DNA of 64,000 bases from Siderastrea siderea (Eukaryota > Cnidaria > Anthozoa > Scleractinia > Rhizangiidae), in assembly GCA_964030785.1 (NCBI GenBank), contig OZ034967.1, positions 56,826,665-56,890,664 on the forward strand, in the 5' to 3' direction. Of the stretch, positions 1-10,466 are shown piece after piece (the stretch's first letter is position 1; every line of letters starts with the position of its first letter). Under the pieces are notes generated by a model. The model did no database searches. It was not told the origin of the DNA and saw only the letters and a list, made by a program, of their open reading frames with translations. A program made the position numbers and the translations under genes.

Positions 1-1270
1 CTATTACTCGTTCTATAAGCATTGCGCAAACTAAGAACAGAGTTCTAAAAGCGAACTGTTATGTCGATTATTCCTTCTGTTGAAGCCTTGTGAAACTGTT
101 CAGGGAAAAGCAGACGATAACATGTCTATTATTTGTTCTCTAAGCGTCGCGCAAACTGGTAACAGAGTTGTAAAAGCGAACTGTTATGTCCATTACTCCT
201 TCTATTGAAGCCTTGTGAATTATGCCTCGTTATTTAAGCGTCATACGAAGCGAGCGTGATACACCAAATAGAAGAAGATAATATGTCTATTACAGTCTCG
301 TTCTATAAGCTTTGCGTAAACCGATAACAGAGTTCTAAAAGCGAACTGTTATGTCGATTATTTCTTCTATTGAAGCCTTGTGAAACTGTTCAGGGAAAGG
401 CAGACGACAACATGTCTATATACTCGTTCTATAAGCGTCGCGCAAACTGATAACAGAGTTGTAAAAGCGAACTGTTATGTCGATTATTCCTTCTATTGAA
501 GCCTTGTGAAACTGTTCAAGGAAAGGCAGACGATAACATGTTTGTTACTCGTTCTATAAGCTTTGCGTAAACTGATAAGAGAGTTCTAAAAGCGAACAGT
601 TATGTGAAATACTCGTTTTTTGAAGCCTTGTGAAACTATTGAAGGGAAGGCAACCATGATTATGCCTCGTTATTTTAGCGCCATACGAAGCGAGCGTGAT
701 ACACGAAATAGAAGAAGATAATATGTCTATTACTCGTTCTATAAGCTTTGCGTAAACTGATAACAGAGTTCTAAAAGCGAACTGTTACATGTCGAATACT
801 CCGTCTATTGAAGCCTAGTGAAACTGTTCAAGGAAAGGCAGACGATAACATGTGTATTACTCGTTCTATAAGCTTTGCGTAAACTGATAACAGAGTTCTA
901 AGAGCGAACTGTTATGTCGAATACCCCTACTATTGAAACCTTGTGAACTTTTCAAGGGAAGGCAACCATGATTATGCCTCGTTATTTAGGCCCCATACGA
1001 AGCGAGCGTGATACACGAAAGACATACGTACGACGCGAGCGAGGTACACGTAATAGAAGAAGATAATTAATCTATTACTCGTTCTAGAAGCATCGCGCAA
1101 ATTGATGAGAGTTCTAAAAGTGAACTTTTATCATGTCGTTTAGTCCTTCTATTGAAGTATGGTGAAACTAGTGGGAAACACGAACGAATCCAGCGTGATA
1201 AACGAAAAACAAGACGGTAATATGTCTAATACCTGTTCTATAGTCGTTGTGCAAACTGATAACAGAGTTG
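1..1270. repeat. Module-based satellite, core unit ~125 bp
   Basis: About nine degenerate copies of a core beginning with CTATTACTCGTTCTATAAGC and containing AACAGAGTTCTAAAAGCGAA begin near 1, 126, 287, 416, 541, 727, 853, 1072 and 1226. Most intervals are 125-129 bp. Longer intervals (161, 186 and 219 bp) contain an extra module of about 60 bp with CATACGAAGCGAGCGTGATA. The array runs off the left edge of the window. The short open frame at 1159-1344 lies mostly in the last copy and is not credible as a gene. Confidence 0.85.
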
Positions 1271-1894
1271 TAAAATCGGGTTCTGTAAGACCCAAACATT
1301 ATTTCTCATTTATGCCATTTCCTCCGCAGTTTGAAGAGGAATAAGAAAATCACATTTGTTGGGGTCACCCATTAGACCGTGAATTTCTGCGTATCATAAA
1401 ATAACCGTGATGATCTCAAATGTTGGTTTTGTGGTTGCCTAGTTTCAGGTACCCTTAATTCTTAAATTGGAGTACAATCCAAAACACTTAGTTGTGGAAG
1501 TTCGCACTTTCATGTGCGCTGATTTATTATAATACAGAGAGCCGGGAATTGGTATAACGAATAGTATGATATTGGTTTCAAAAAGCAAATGGGAGAGATT
1601 TTCCATGCACTAGTGTAGTCCCACTAGTCCCGTACACAGCCATTTTTATGTCTACAGGAGCCTTGCGTGGCGACAATAAGCCAGCTGCATAGGAAACTAT
1701 CAATCGCGGTATTTATAAAATGTCGACTACAGTGCTGCACGGGACAATTCATAAAGAATATTGCTTTCACGCGTATTCACATTCATCCCCAGAGACACTA
1801 CATTAAAGTGCGTACCATCGAGCGACAGAAGTTATTTTCAGGCTTAGCAACGAATATGTGTTCCACAAACGACCACTTTTACATCTACGAACCG
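1271..1894. other. No recognised gene
   Basis: This is the spacer between two satellites. A frame of 89 codons at 1667-1936 ends inside the first degenerate copy of the next satellite and has no recognisable motif. I see nothing else I can support. Confidence 0.5.
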
Positions 1895-2908
1895 ATATTT
1901 ACGGACAGTGAACTCCTCTATACGGCCCGTATCTAAAGTTCACAGTCTGTAACAAAGATATCTCCAACTCACAACCAGAATGAAATATTTTAAGTTCCAC
2001 TAATGAATGGGATGCAATTTACGGACCGTGAACTCTTCTATACGGACCGTATCTGAAGTTCACGGTCCGTACAAACTGTACGGTCCGTAACAAAGATATC
2101 TCCCTCTCACATCGGGAATGAAATATTCTAAGTCCCACTAATGAGATGCAATTTATGGACCGTGAACTCTTCTATACGGACCGTATCTGAAGTTCACGGT
2201 CCGTGGGAACTGTACGGTCTGTAAAAAGATATCTCCCACTCACAACCAGAATGAAATACTCTAAGTCCCACTAATGAGATACAATTTACGGACCGTGAAC
2301 TCATCTATACGGACCGTATCTGAAGTTCACGATCCGTGCGAACTATAGGGTCCGTCAACCCTTCTCTACATTCCGTAGATATATACGGACCGTATCTGAA
2401 GTTCACGGTCCGTACAAACTGTACGGTCCGAACAAAGATATCTCCCTCTCACATCGGGAATGAAATATTCTAAGTCCCACTAATGAGATGCAATTTATGG
2501 ACCGTGAACTCTTCTATACGGACCGTATCTGAAGTTCACGGTCCGTGGGAACTGTACGGTCTGTAAAAAGATATCTCCCACTCACAACCAGAATGAAATA
2601 CTCTAAGTCCCACTAATGAGATGCAATTTACGGACCGTGAACTCATCTATACGGACCGTATCTGAAGTTCACGGTCCTTATGAAATGTACGGTCCGTAAC
2701 AAAGATATCTTCCTCTCACAACGAGAATCAAATATTCTAAGTCCCACTAATGAGATACAATTTACGGACCGTGAACTCTTCTATACGGACCGTATCTGAA
2801 GTTCACGATCCGTGCGAACTATAGGGTCCGTCAACCCTTCTCTACATTCCGTAGATGGGTTTCACGGTCCGTACAAAACTCTACGGACCGAAACCAGTCT
2901 CACGGTCC
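1895..2908. repeat. Cruciform-prone satellite, unit ~133 bp
   Basis: Repeat starts (ACGGACCGTGAAC or close variants) lie near 1899, 2021, 2155, 2288, 2497, 2630 and 2764. The usual period is 133-134 bp, with one 209-bp interval caused by a partial extra copy. Each standard unit holds ACGGACCGTGAACT and, after a spacer of about 22 bp, its exact reverse complement AGTTCACGGTCCGT. The spacer itself contains the odd palindrome ATACGGACCGTAT. Units are joined by a segment containing GATATCTCCC and ATTCTAAGTCCCACTAATGA. The array stops abruptly against a gypsy reverse transcriptase fragment. Confidence 0.9.
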
Positions 2909-2935
2909 GTTACAGTGCGGGTGTATTGGACAACC

Positions 2936-3546
2936 CTCTCTTTCTCAGCCTGCTCCTGCGTTTCTCCACATCCATAAATAAGGACGTCATCAGCAATGTT
3001 GCAGATACCTTTCAGTCCTGCAAGGGCTTCTTGTTGTCTTGCTTGATACTCCTCAGGTCCGCTTGAGACTCCGTATGGCAGTCGCAGCCACCGATATCTT
3101 CCAAAAGGAGTATGGAATGTTGTGGCCAAGCTGGATTCGTGATGTAGAAGTATGTTGGTGAAACCAGACATCGCGTCTGCAACTGAGAAACACTTCGCGC
3201 CATGCAGTTGTGGTAAGATGTCCTCAAAGCCGGGAGTTGGATGCTTGGGGACTCTAATTGCTTTGTTAATAGTATTTGATGGGTCCAAACAGATTCTAAA
3301 TTTGTCCTTTGTCTCTCTCACTGTCATGCTACTGCACCAATTTGTGCTTTCGTACTTTCGGCAAATCTTCCCTTCGCTTTCCATTTTGTCTAACTCCTCT
3401 TTTATTTTGGCATGTCGTGCTACTGGCTGTCGGTGAATGGCGTCATGGACTGGGGTTACTGTGGGGTCTAAGTCAAAGGAAACAGGCCGTCCAAACTCTC
3501 CCAACCCTGTATGCGCATTTGGAAACGCCTCAAGAAGCCACTTCAA
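2936..3546 (-). pseudogene. Gypsy reverse transcriptase fragment
   Basis: This fragment encodes about 200 residues of a Ty3/gypsy reverse transcriptase. Recognisable segments are FRICLDPSNTINKAI, CFSVADAMSGFTNI (which holds the first catalytic Asp region), FHTPFGRYRWLRLPYGVSS, and IADDVLIYG in place of the usual YADD box. The frame then runs into satellite sequence at about 2935, so the thumb and connection are lost. The frame starts just after a stop that separates it from the protease part. Confidence 0.85.
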
Positions 3547-3548
3547 AG

Positions 3549-4286
3549 TTATTGTGTCGGGTCTGGCTGGGGGTGTTGTGTTTTAATGAGGGACGTCAAA
3601 TATACGTGATGATGATATTGGTTCTGGATGCATAGGCATGTCTCTTGCATGTGAGTTGTCAGCTGTTGGTAGGGGCGTGGAGGCCTCAGTGTGGGGCTTC
3701 TGGTTTTCTCAGCACTAAGTGGTGATACAACTGAATGGACCTCATCTGCAGGGATTTTCACCAGTCCCAAGTTCACACAGTCTGAGCCAGACAAGAGAGG
3801 GGGCTTTCCCTGTATCTGTGAATCTCTCAAGACATGAGGAGGACACGTGAGGAGGTGGTACCCTGTGGTGGTCTCAGCCAGTAACTCTAATTTGCCCATA
3901 GGTGTGAGTTTAGAGTTGTCATAGGTGAATAACGTTGCTCTACTAGGAGTGAGGTAATCTTTAATCTTCCGCCCAGGAGGAATCAATGAGAGGGCGAGAT
4001 TTTCTGGCAGTGTGTTGCAAGTGGAGGCAGTGTCCAATTGCACCCTAATTGATTTGGTCCTGTCCTTGGTCACTCCAAGTTTTAAGTGGCTGAAAATCTT
4101 ACGACCCACCCGGGTGCCATGGGGGTCTTCTGCGGTACTATAGACACTTTGGGCATACTTTGCTGGTTTCACCTCCACCTCAAAGAGATCAGTTTCATAC
4201 TCCTCATTTGAACTGGCATCAAGGTGGCGTGCCTGACGTTTGGTGCTCACGGGCTGCAAAGGTTTGGCAAAAAGGGGTGCTCCCAT
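3549..4286 (-). pseudogene. Gypsy protease and pol N-terminal region
   Basis: The open frame contains VRVQLDTASTCNTLP, which matches the retropepsin active-site region, with DTA where D-T/S-G is usual. It also contains LLSGSDCVNLGL, similar to the end of such proteases. It follows the zinc-knuckle segment and precedes the RT frame on the same strand. A stop at 3549 separates it from RT. Confidence 0.6.
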
Positions 4287-5075
4287 TCGACATGCGCAGG
4301 CAAAATGTCCGATTCTCCCAAAGCCCTTCTTAGAACATCGCTTGTTTGAAGCTGGGCATATGGAGCGAGGATGTGAAGGCCCTGCACAATACTGACAGAT
4401 ATCAGTTTTGCCCTGGCGACTAGACTGACCTTGACCCTAGTTTTGCTCTGATTTGCTCTGAGTTACTTTATCTCTGTGGCCCTTGTCCAGAAGTTTTGAC
4501 ATCAGTCTCTCGTTTTTGATCCCAGATATAAATTTGTCTCTAAGTAACTGGTCCTCACATTTACCACAATACTCTATTCTCCTACCTTGTTGTTTCACTC
4601 GTCCTTCCCAGGCTGTGACAGATTCTTGGTGTTCTTGTTTCATTTAGGCGAACTTTGTTCTCTCCGTTAGGACTCCTTCACTTGCCATGAAGTGTTCCTG
4701 CAAGTGTTTAAGGATCACGTCCGGTTCCTTTCGCTCTTCGTCTGACAGTTGAAAGCCCTGCACGAGGTTTTCGACTTCTTCGTTGCCAGCGATGGCGGAG
4801 CGGAAAGCTGCTTTAGCTTTGCCTTTTGCCAGCCACACTGGCCCGACAGGTGCTGGTTCCTCTCCTTCTTCGGCAGGAGGTGGCAATGGCTCGCTGTCGT
4901 ACCATCCATTGAGCTCACACCAATCTTTGAACATCTGAATGAATTTTTCACAATTCCTTCGTGGATCTCCCGAGGTCGAAAACGTCGGCAACGTGACTGC
5001 CGCGACTCCCTGTCCTGACGAGGACACCATAATCAGTCTTATCTCAATTTTCTGAGCTCCAGGAAGAGTGTTCAA
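4287..5075 (-). pseudogene. Gypsy gag with zinc knuckle
   Basis: Gag starts at 5075 on the minus strand. An in-frame stop at about 4644 splits it, and the same frame then continues to 4437. Beyond that stop, at about 4286-4436, a cysteine- and histidine-rich stretch (CQYCAGPSHPRSICP, followed by a second Cys cluster with GHFACACR) looks like the nucleocapsid zinc knuckle. Residues such as CEKFIQMFKDWCELNGWYD are typical of the capsid part of these elements. It is non-functional as it stands. Confidence 0.7.
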
Positions 5076-5101
5076 TTAGTTTTATCCCACTTCTGACTCC
5101 A

Positions 5102-5210
5102 TGTTGAAGAACACAAGGACCAAACATAAAAAATGGACGCCACGTTTTTATTACTCCCCCAAAGCATGCTGGGGCTTGATATAACAATGCTGGGGGCATG
5201 ATGTAGCACA
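5102..5210 (-). repeat. Possible short LTR of the gypsy element
   Basis: On the minus strand this 109-bp segment begins TGTGCTACAT and ends CTTCAACA, giving TG...CA ends. Next to it, on the gag side, is TGGAGTCAGAAGTGGGAT, which has the form of a tRNA primer-binding site beginning with TGG. The second LTR is absent, so the boundaries cannot be checked within the window. Confidence 0.4.
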
Positions 5211-5965
5211 TCTACCCAATAAGATAATTATTATTCAATGGAGCTTGCACCCAAATAAATCTGAGGTTTAGTCCGGAGTTTGAACATGTTGAAATACTGA
5301 GCGTGAGAAACGAGAATCGATTAGTTGAATGAAAAGTGTTCGTTGATACCGCGGCGATTAAGTGTGCCCATTTGAAAAATGAATTTTTGCTGTAGATTTT
5401 TCCGGCTTTACGTGCTACTCTGGTGTAGGGAAAGATCACAGATCGTCATGTGTTGGAAAGAATGATTGATCAGGGAGATTGAAATGTCGGGAGACTGGTT
5501 TGGATGAGTCCTTATCATTTCTTTCAACGTCTCGTAGTTGTTTGCAGAAACGGTCACCTTAAGTCTCCTCCCTCCCAATCTATATCTTTATTGCATAAAT
5601 TGCATGTTATGCAATAGAAAACATTTGCAGAGGTGCATGTAAAGCGTCAGTTTTCTAACTTCCTTCTTTGTTTGAAGATGGTACGGACTATTTCCCAATG
5701 GTTGTGTAGCTAAAGAAAGTAGGCATTCTTTAGCCAGCACTGCAAATTTGTGCTTCGACTGAAACTCTGCCTTTTTTCACCATTTGGCAACATGCTCTTT
5801 CAATTTTGTAACACCTGGCCGACGCGCTCAAACCAAGCTATTATGACTTCATGCAATCAGCCCTCAAAACCACACGAAAGAGAAAGGAGAAGGAAAGGAA
5901 GAGAGTGGAAAAGGAAAAAGGACTCGTCATACTCAATTTTTATATCGCTGACTTTGGAGATAATT
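5211..5965. other. No recognised gene
   Basis: This is AT-rich sequence without motifs that I can assign. It ends in a short purine-rich stretch and the CAA microsatellite. Confidence 0.5.
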
Positions 5966-5968
5966 ACT

Positions 5969-5969
5969 G

Positions 5970-6010
<41 letters not shown>

Positions 6011-6011
6011 A
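5969..6011. repeat. (CAA)n microsatellite
   Basis: About 13 CAA triplets run in a row. The poly-Gln or poly-Cys runs in frames across this region come from the microsatellite. Confidence 0.9.
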
Positions 6012-6059
6012 AACACGCACTGCACACCAGTTCAAACACCTCAACCAAGGAGCATCGTT

Positions 6060-7445
6060 TTCAAAACTCAGATGAAGGCAAATGAAGACAAATGAAGACA
6101 GATGAAGGCAAATGAAAGCATATGAAGGCAGATGAACAGAGATGAAGGCAAATAAAGACAGTTGAAGGTAGATGAAGGAATTGAAGCTAGATGAAGGCAG
6201 ATGAAGTGAAATGAAGGTAGATGAAGGCAAAGGAAAGTAGATGGAGGGAAATGAAGGAAATGAAAGGAGATGAATGGAGATGAAGGCAGGAGGCAAATGA
6301 TGGGAGATGAAGCAAAATGAAGGCAAATGAAGGCGGATGAACGTAGATGAAGGCAGATGAATTCAGATCAAAGGCAAATTACGGCAGATGAAGCCATATA
6401 AAGGCAAATGAAAGCGATGAAGGCAGATGAAGGCATATGAAGGCAAATTAAGTCCAGCTAAAGGAGATGAATACAGATGAAGGTAGATGAAAGCAGATGA
6501 AGGTAGATGAAAGCAGATGAAGGCAAATTAAGGAAGATGAAGGGAAATGAAAGCAGATGAATTCAAATGAAGGCAGATGATTGCAGATGAAGGAAGGTGA
6601 AGGCAAACGAGGGCAGATGAAGGGAAATGAAAGCGGCTGAATTCAAACGAAGGCAATTCAATGCAGATGAAGGCAAATAAGGGTAGATGATTGCAGATGA
6701 AGGAAGATGAAGGAAAATGAAGGCAGATGAAGGCAAATGAAAGCATATGAAGTAGATGAATAGAAATGGAGGCAAATTAATGCAAATGAAGGCAAATGAG
6801 GGCAGTCGAAGGCAGATGAGGGTAGATGAAGGCAGATGAGAGCAGGTGAAGGAAGATGGGGGTAGACGGAGGGATAAAGGGAAATGGAGGAAGTTGAAGG
6901 TAGATGATAACAGATGAAAGCAGATGAAGGCAAATGAGGGCAGATGAAGAGAAATGAAGGGAAATGAACGGAGATGAAAGCAGATGTAGGAAAATGAGGG
7001 CAGTTGAAGGCCGATGAGGGTAGATGAAGGCAGATGAGAGAAGGTGAAGGAAAATGACGGCAGATGAAGAAAAATGAAGGGAAATGAACTGAGATAAAGG
7101 CAGATGAAGGAAAATGAGGGTAGTCGAAGGCAGATGAGGGTAGATGGAGGGAGATAAAGGGAAGTAAGAGAAGATGAAGGCAGATGATGGCAGATGAAAG
7201 CAGATGAAGGCAAATGAGGGCAGTTGAATGGAAATGAAGGAAGAGGCTGGCAGATGATGGCAGATGAAAGCATATGAAGGCAAATGACGGCAGATGAAGA
7301 GAAATGAAGGGAAATGAACTGAGATAAAAGCAGATGAAGGAAAATGAGGGTAGTCGAAGGCAGATGAGGGTAGATGAAGGCAGATGAGAGAAGGTGAAGG
7401 AAGATGAGGGTAGATGGAGGGAGATAAAGTGAAGTGAAGGAAGAT
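6060..7445. repeat. 1.4-kb minisatellite of degenerate 10-bp units
   Basis: Over 100 degenerate units of the form RATGAAGGCA follow each other (variants include GATGAAAGCA, AATGAGGGCA and GATGAAGGAA). The plus strand is almost free of C except in GGCA and is strongly purine-rich. The minus strand stays open for up to 236 codons in several frames (repeated Leu-Pro-Ser-Phe-Ile-Cys themes) only because the unit lacks stops. This is not evidence for a protein. Confidence 0.9.
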
Positions 7446-7545
7446 GTGTCAGGATTGTGATGACGGGATGTGTCAGGATTGTTCTTCCTTATATTCCTGC
7501 CTTCAGAAAGACGGTAATAATGTAAAGCGGTAACGAGCTAATGGA

Positions 7546-7830
7546 TTGGGATTGTTACATGGTATTGCTTTAAGTATCGGTCAGCTAAAGCGAATATTGA
7601 GATTTCGCGGTCTTGGAAGAAAAGGTAATCGCAGTGATCTGCAACAGTTGAAGAGGAATTACGTGGCAGTGGCAGTAACTATCGGATACAGGCAGATGAC
7701 TCAAAGGCTTGTAATTCACTACGCCTTTTTGCTGACAAGGAGACAGGGAGAGAAGTATTAAAAATACTAGTTCCTGATAGTGTAGCTGCCAGATCAAGAC
7801 GTAGACTCCGGAGAAAAAAGTCGGGCAAAA
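7546..7830 (+). pseudogene. Relic of an integrase-like N-terminal region
   Basis: The first frame reads GIALSIGQLKRILRFRGLGR and then IGYRQMTQRLVIHY. After a one-base frame change near 7720 it continues with DKETGREVLKILVPDSVAAR and an Arg-rich tail. This resembles the helix-turn-helix and linker region ('GYR.M..RL...Y......V...L..LDP..V..R...R') of integrase-catalytic-domain proteins common in cnidarian and fish genomes. The catalytic core is not present downstream. Family assignment is from memory of the pattern and needs a search. Confidence 0.4.
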
Positions 7831-8193
7831 AATCAGGAAAATAGTCGAGAAAAAAGTCGAAAAAGAAATCGGAAAAAAAAGTCGAGGAAAGAGTCGGGAA
7901 AATAAAAATCACGCGTAAATTTTCGATGGCCCTAACCAGCCTTCCTACCTCAGGGATACAGTAGAGAGGGGCCGTTAATTGAGGCCCAGTTGATATGCTG
8001 TCATCAGACATTGCACCCCTCAACACTGACTTCTCTTTTAGATAACACTCTCAAAGTCAACACGCCAAACTGAACTTCGCACATTTTCTTATTCTTTTGT
8101 TCTTTTATGGTAGTTTTTGCTATTGTTTGTTTTGTTTTGAAAGTTATGACGCGCTCAACTTTTTCATTTGCATCTTAACCACTGAGGAACTAG

Positions 8194-8288
8194 ATATCGA
8201 CTGCTGCATCAATGCCACTTGCAAGAATGGTGCTTCATGTGTAGATGGTGTGAAAAACTACACTTGTTCCTGCGCACCTGGATTTACA
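8194..8288 (+). CDS. Single EGF-like domain exon
   Basis: A 95-bp segment between an AG acceptor (8192-8193) and a GT donor (8289-8290) reads DIDCCINATCKNGASCVDGV and then KNYTCSCAPGFT. The Cys spacing and the CxCxxGF end match a calcium-binding-type EGF repeat that begins DID, although the usual DIDEC has become DIDCC. EGF repeats are extracellular protein modules. I could not identify neighbouring exons of the same gene on the plus strand, so it could be an exon of a gene extending to the left or an orphan relic. Confidence 0.6.
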
Positions 8289-8359
8289 GTAATTCATTCA
8301 TTGTCAAATAGGTATGCGCCCCACAGAAACCATGGTTATTATCTTGTTACCTTATAAAA

Positions 8360-9190
8360 CTTTATTTTGGCGACACTTAAGACATTTAAATTTCACGACT
8401 TGGAGATGGTCATATTTCGCATTTGGAGAGGCAGCAGCCTCGCAACTTCTGGTTTTTGAACATTTTAAATATTAAGCGCACGTATCTGAAACTCCAACAT
8501 TTTTACTCCAACATTTTCGCGACACACTCTATTCCACTTTTGAGTCTATGGTGACGTACACGTAAAGTAGCGCTAGAGTAGTGAGCCAGCTCACTGAACT
8601 AGTGCGTTATTGCGCCAGTGTCACATTTCCACACGCGCAGGCGATTTTCGCGCTCGCTCATGTCAGTTGCTTTCGTTCGACTATTCTTGAGCGGAAATAG
8701 AGACTGCTGTACAGTCTAGCATCGTTGTGCCAGATTTCAGAGGTAGAGAAATCACTGAAACAGCCCTTTTGAACCCAGACAGTACGGCAAACCACTAAGG
8801 GAGCTGTCGATCTAGATCAACCACGAGACACGGAGTGGGAATTTCTACAATTAGGGCTTTAATTCACAGTATCGTACGTTCTTTAAAATTTTTGAAGTGT
8901 TGTAAATGTCTCCAGCATTTGAATTTATTCTATTCACATCAACATTTGATCAAAGCTCAAAATCGTGTTTACATCACCTTCTAAAAAAACTACACAAATT
9001 TACAGAATTCACTCTCAGCCATCTTTGGTCTCTCGATTTGGTCTGCGGAACTTTTTAATTTTTTTTTTGGTTTAAGCGTTATTTCGACCTTCTTTTAGCC
9101 ACGGCAGAAACTTTGATTTGAATAGTAATTGCCTGAAAACTAATTAGCAATGTAAGGGAAACGTGTCAGTTTGAGATAGCGGGGATTCCA
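8360..9190. other. No recognised gene
   Basis: This stretch is AT-rich, without a supported exon or repeat. It may hold intron or intergenic DNA of the EGF-exon gene. Confidence 0.4.
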
Positions 9191-9420
9191 AGAAGCAGGT
9201 GTCTACTCTTGGGGGATGGGGGGGGGGGGTCCGGGGTACGAATGCGAAATACTGCTCAATGTTGGGTAATTTTTCCCTTTTTCTCGCGCTTCCCGTCCCC
9301 TCTTCCCCCGCCTCCCGTACACCTTCCGTCCCCTGTCCCCCTCCACTCTACTGTGCTTTTCAGTTTGCACCGTCTGCGCTGTATCGGCTTCACATTTTCT
9401 CACGCATAAAATATCGTATG
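9190..9420 (+). repeat. Dispersed poly-G / CCCGT-rich repeat, copy 1
   Basis: A run of G (9218-9230) is followed by ATACTGCTCAATGTTGGGTA, then by pyrimidine-rich CGCTTCCCGTCCCCTCTTCC and CTCCCGTACACCTTCCGTCC. The same order occurs at 23283-23560 (plus) and, inverted, at 61190-61440. It is an interspersed repeat of unknown class. Confidence 0.65.
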
Positions 9421-10012
9421 TGAGAAGAACGATTAAAAAATCTTAAAAGGCTCTGCCCGAAAAAGTTACCTTCTTTCGCTTCCAGTAAGAAAGGGTAGGG
9501 ACATTTGTCACGCCAAAGGACACCTTAAACTAAAAGGGATTGTTTTTATAGCAGCTAAATCTGAGTACTAATAGGGGTTACAAAATTTTGGCAGAAATCA
9601 CAACTAAACGCAAAAAGGTATTCGAAAGCTTGGAGCATTCCAGCGACTAAAACCTCACGATGATCTCCGGTTTTTAGCTCATTTTTGAGGTTCAAAAGAT
9701 TTAATTTTTATTTGATGTATACAAAAGAGGTAACGTTTCGATCACAATTAGTATGAGAGGAGGGTAAGGGTTTGAAAAAAATTGTCATAAACATTGTCAT
9801 AAATTGCAAAAGAAACTGCTGTACATTGAATAGATAACCGAATGAATAAAGAAAGAAGCTGCTGTTTTTTTTTTAATTTAGCAAACTTTTTAAATGAATG
9901 AGGGAATTTCAAATAAAAATAAGCTATGAATTTTTTTTCTGTCTTTCTCTTTGTCTCAGAGTTGGCAACGACAATTAAACGACAGTCTTAAGTTCGTTTT
10001 ACCATCTTTCAC

Positions 10013-10018
10013 TTTATT
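10013..10018 (-). terminator. Poly(A) signal for the lectin exon
   Basis: AATAAA on the minus strand lies about 66 bp past the stop codon of the lectin-domain exon, at a suitable distance for a short 3' UTR. Confidence 0.5.
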
Positions 10019-10083
10019 GTATTCGTTCATAGGCTGAGTTGACAGGATTTATATAATTCGTTTAGTTCACTACTCCGCATTCA

Positions 10084-10466
10084 TTAGCTTTCCGATTGTG
10101 GGCAAACTTTTGGTAGTTTGCACACAAAGGAAAGCTTTTCACGATCGTATTTCATTGCTCCCCACGAGCCATCTGCATTCATGAAGACGGAGTCGTCATC
10201 CTCGTCGAAGGCTTGATTCTTCGGCCAACTCTTCCTGAAGTCCAAGTTTGTACCGTCCTGCCAGACCCAAGGTCTGTTCTTCACAGTTCGCCGCTTCAGT
10301 CCAATCCAAACTCGACTTTTGTTTTTCTCGGCCATCTTTTCTCTGACTTTCCTATTTTCCTCTTGGCTGTGGATGCTGGCCAGATGACCTCCTCTTCTTA
10401 CGCATTCTCTCTCAGCCGCGCGTGCCTGCTTGGCGGATGTGACAAGCTTATACTTGTAGAGTTTAA
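10084..10466 (-). CDS. C-type lectin-like domain, terminal exon
   Basis: The open frame begins after a CTCCTGTAG acceptor (AG at 10468-10467) and ends at TAA. It encodes nearly a whole C-type lectin-like fold: YKLVTSAKQARAAEREC, then GGHLASIHSQEEN, then the core WIGL, then WVWQDG, and finally LSFVCKLP. In this family these extracellular domains bind sugars or proteins. The outer Cys pair (in EREC and FVC) is kept. The two inner cysteines expected before and after the GSW motif are both missing, and no EPN or QPD calcium/sugar motif is visible. The beginning of the domain must lie in an upstream exon (higher coordinates), which I could not place. A donor-like AACCGTAAGT near 10580 is one candidate. 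Confidence 0.8.

Larger units (their letters stand above)
2909..5210 (-). mobile_element. Truncated, decayed Ty3/gypsy retrotransposon
   Basis: Read on the minus strand, the order is a possible short LTR, gag, zinc knuckle, aspartic protease and reverse transcriptase, which is the Ty3/gypsy order. The element ends within RT where the 133-bp satellite begins, so the rest of RT, RNase H, integrase and the second LTR are missing. Stops and frame changes break gag and the gag-pol junction. It is a dead copy. Confidence 0.85.

Noticed and set aside
6528..7283. Minus-strand frames of 72-236 codons rich in Leu, Pro, Ser and Phe
   Set aside because: They are products of the 10-bp minisatellite, are open in several frames at once and show no codon or domain signal.
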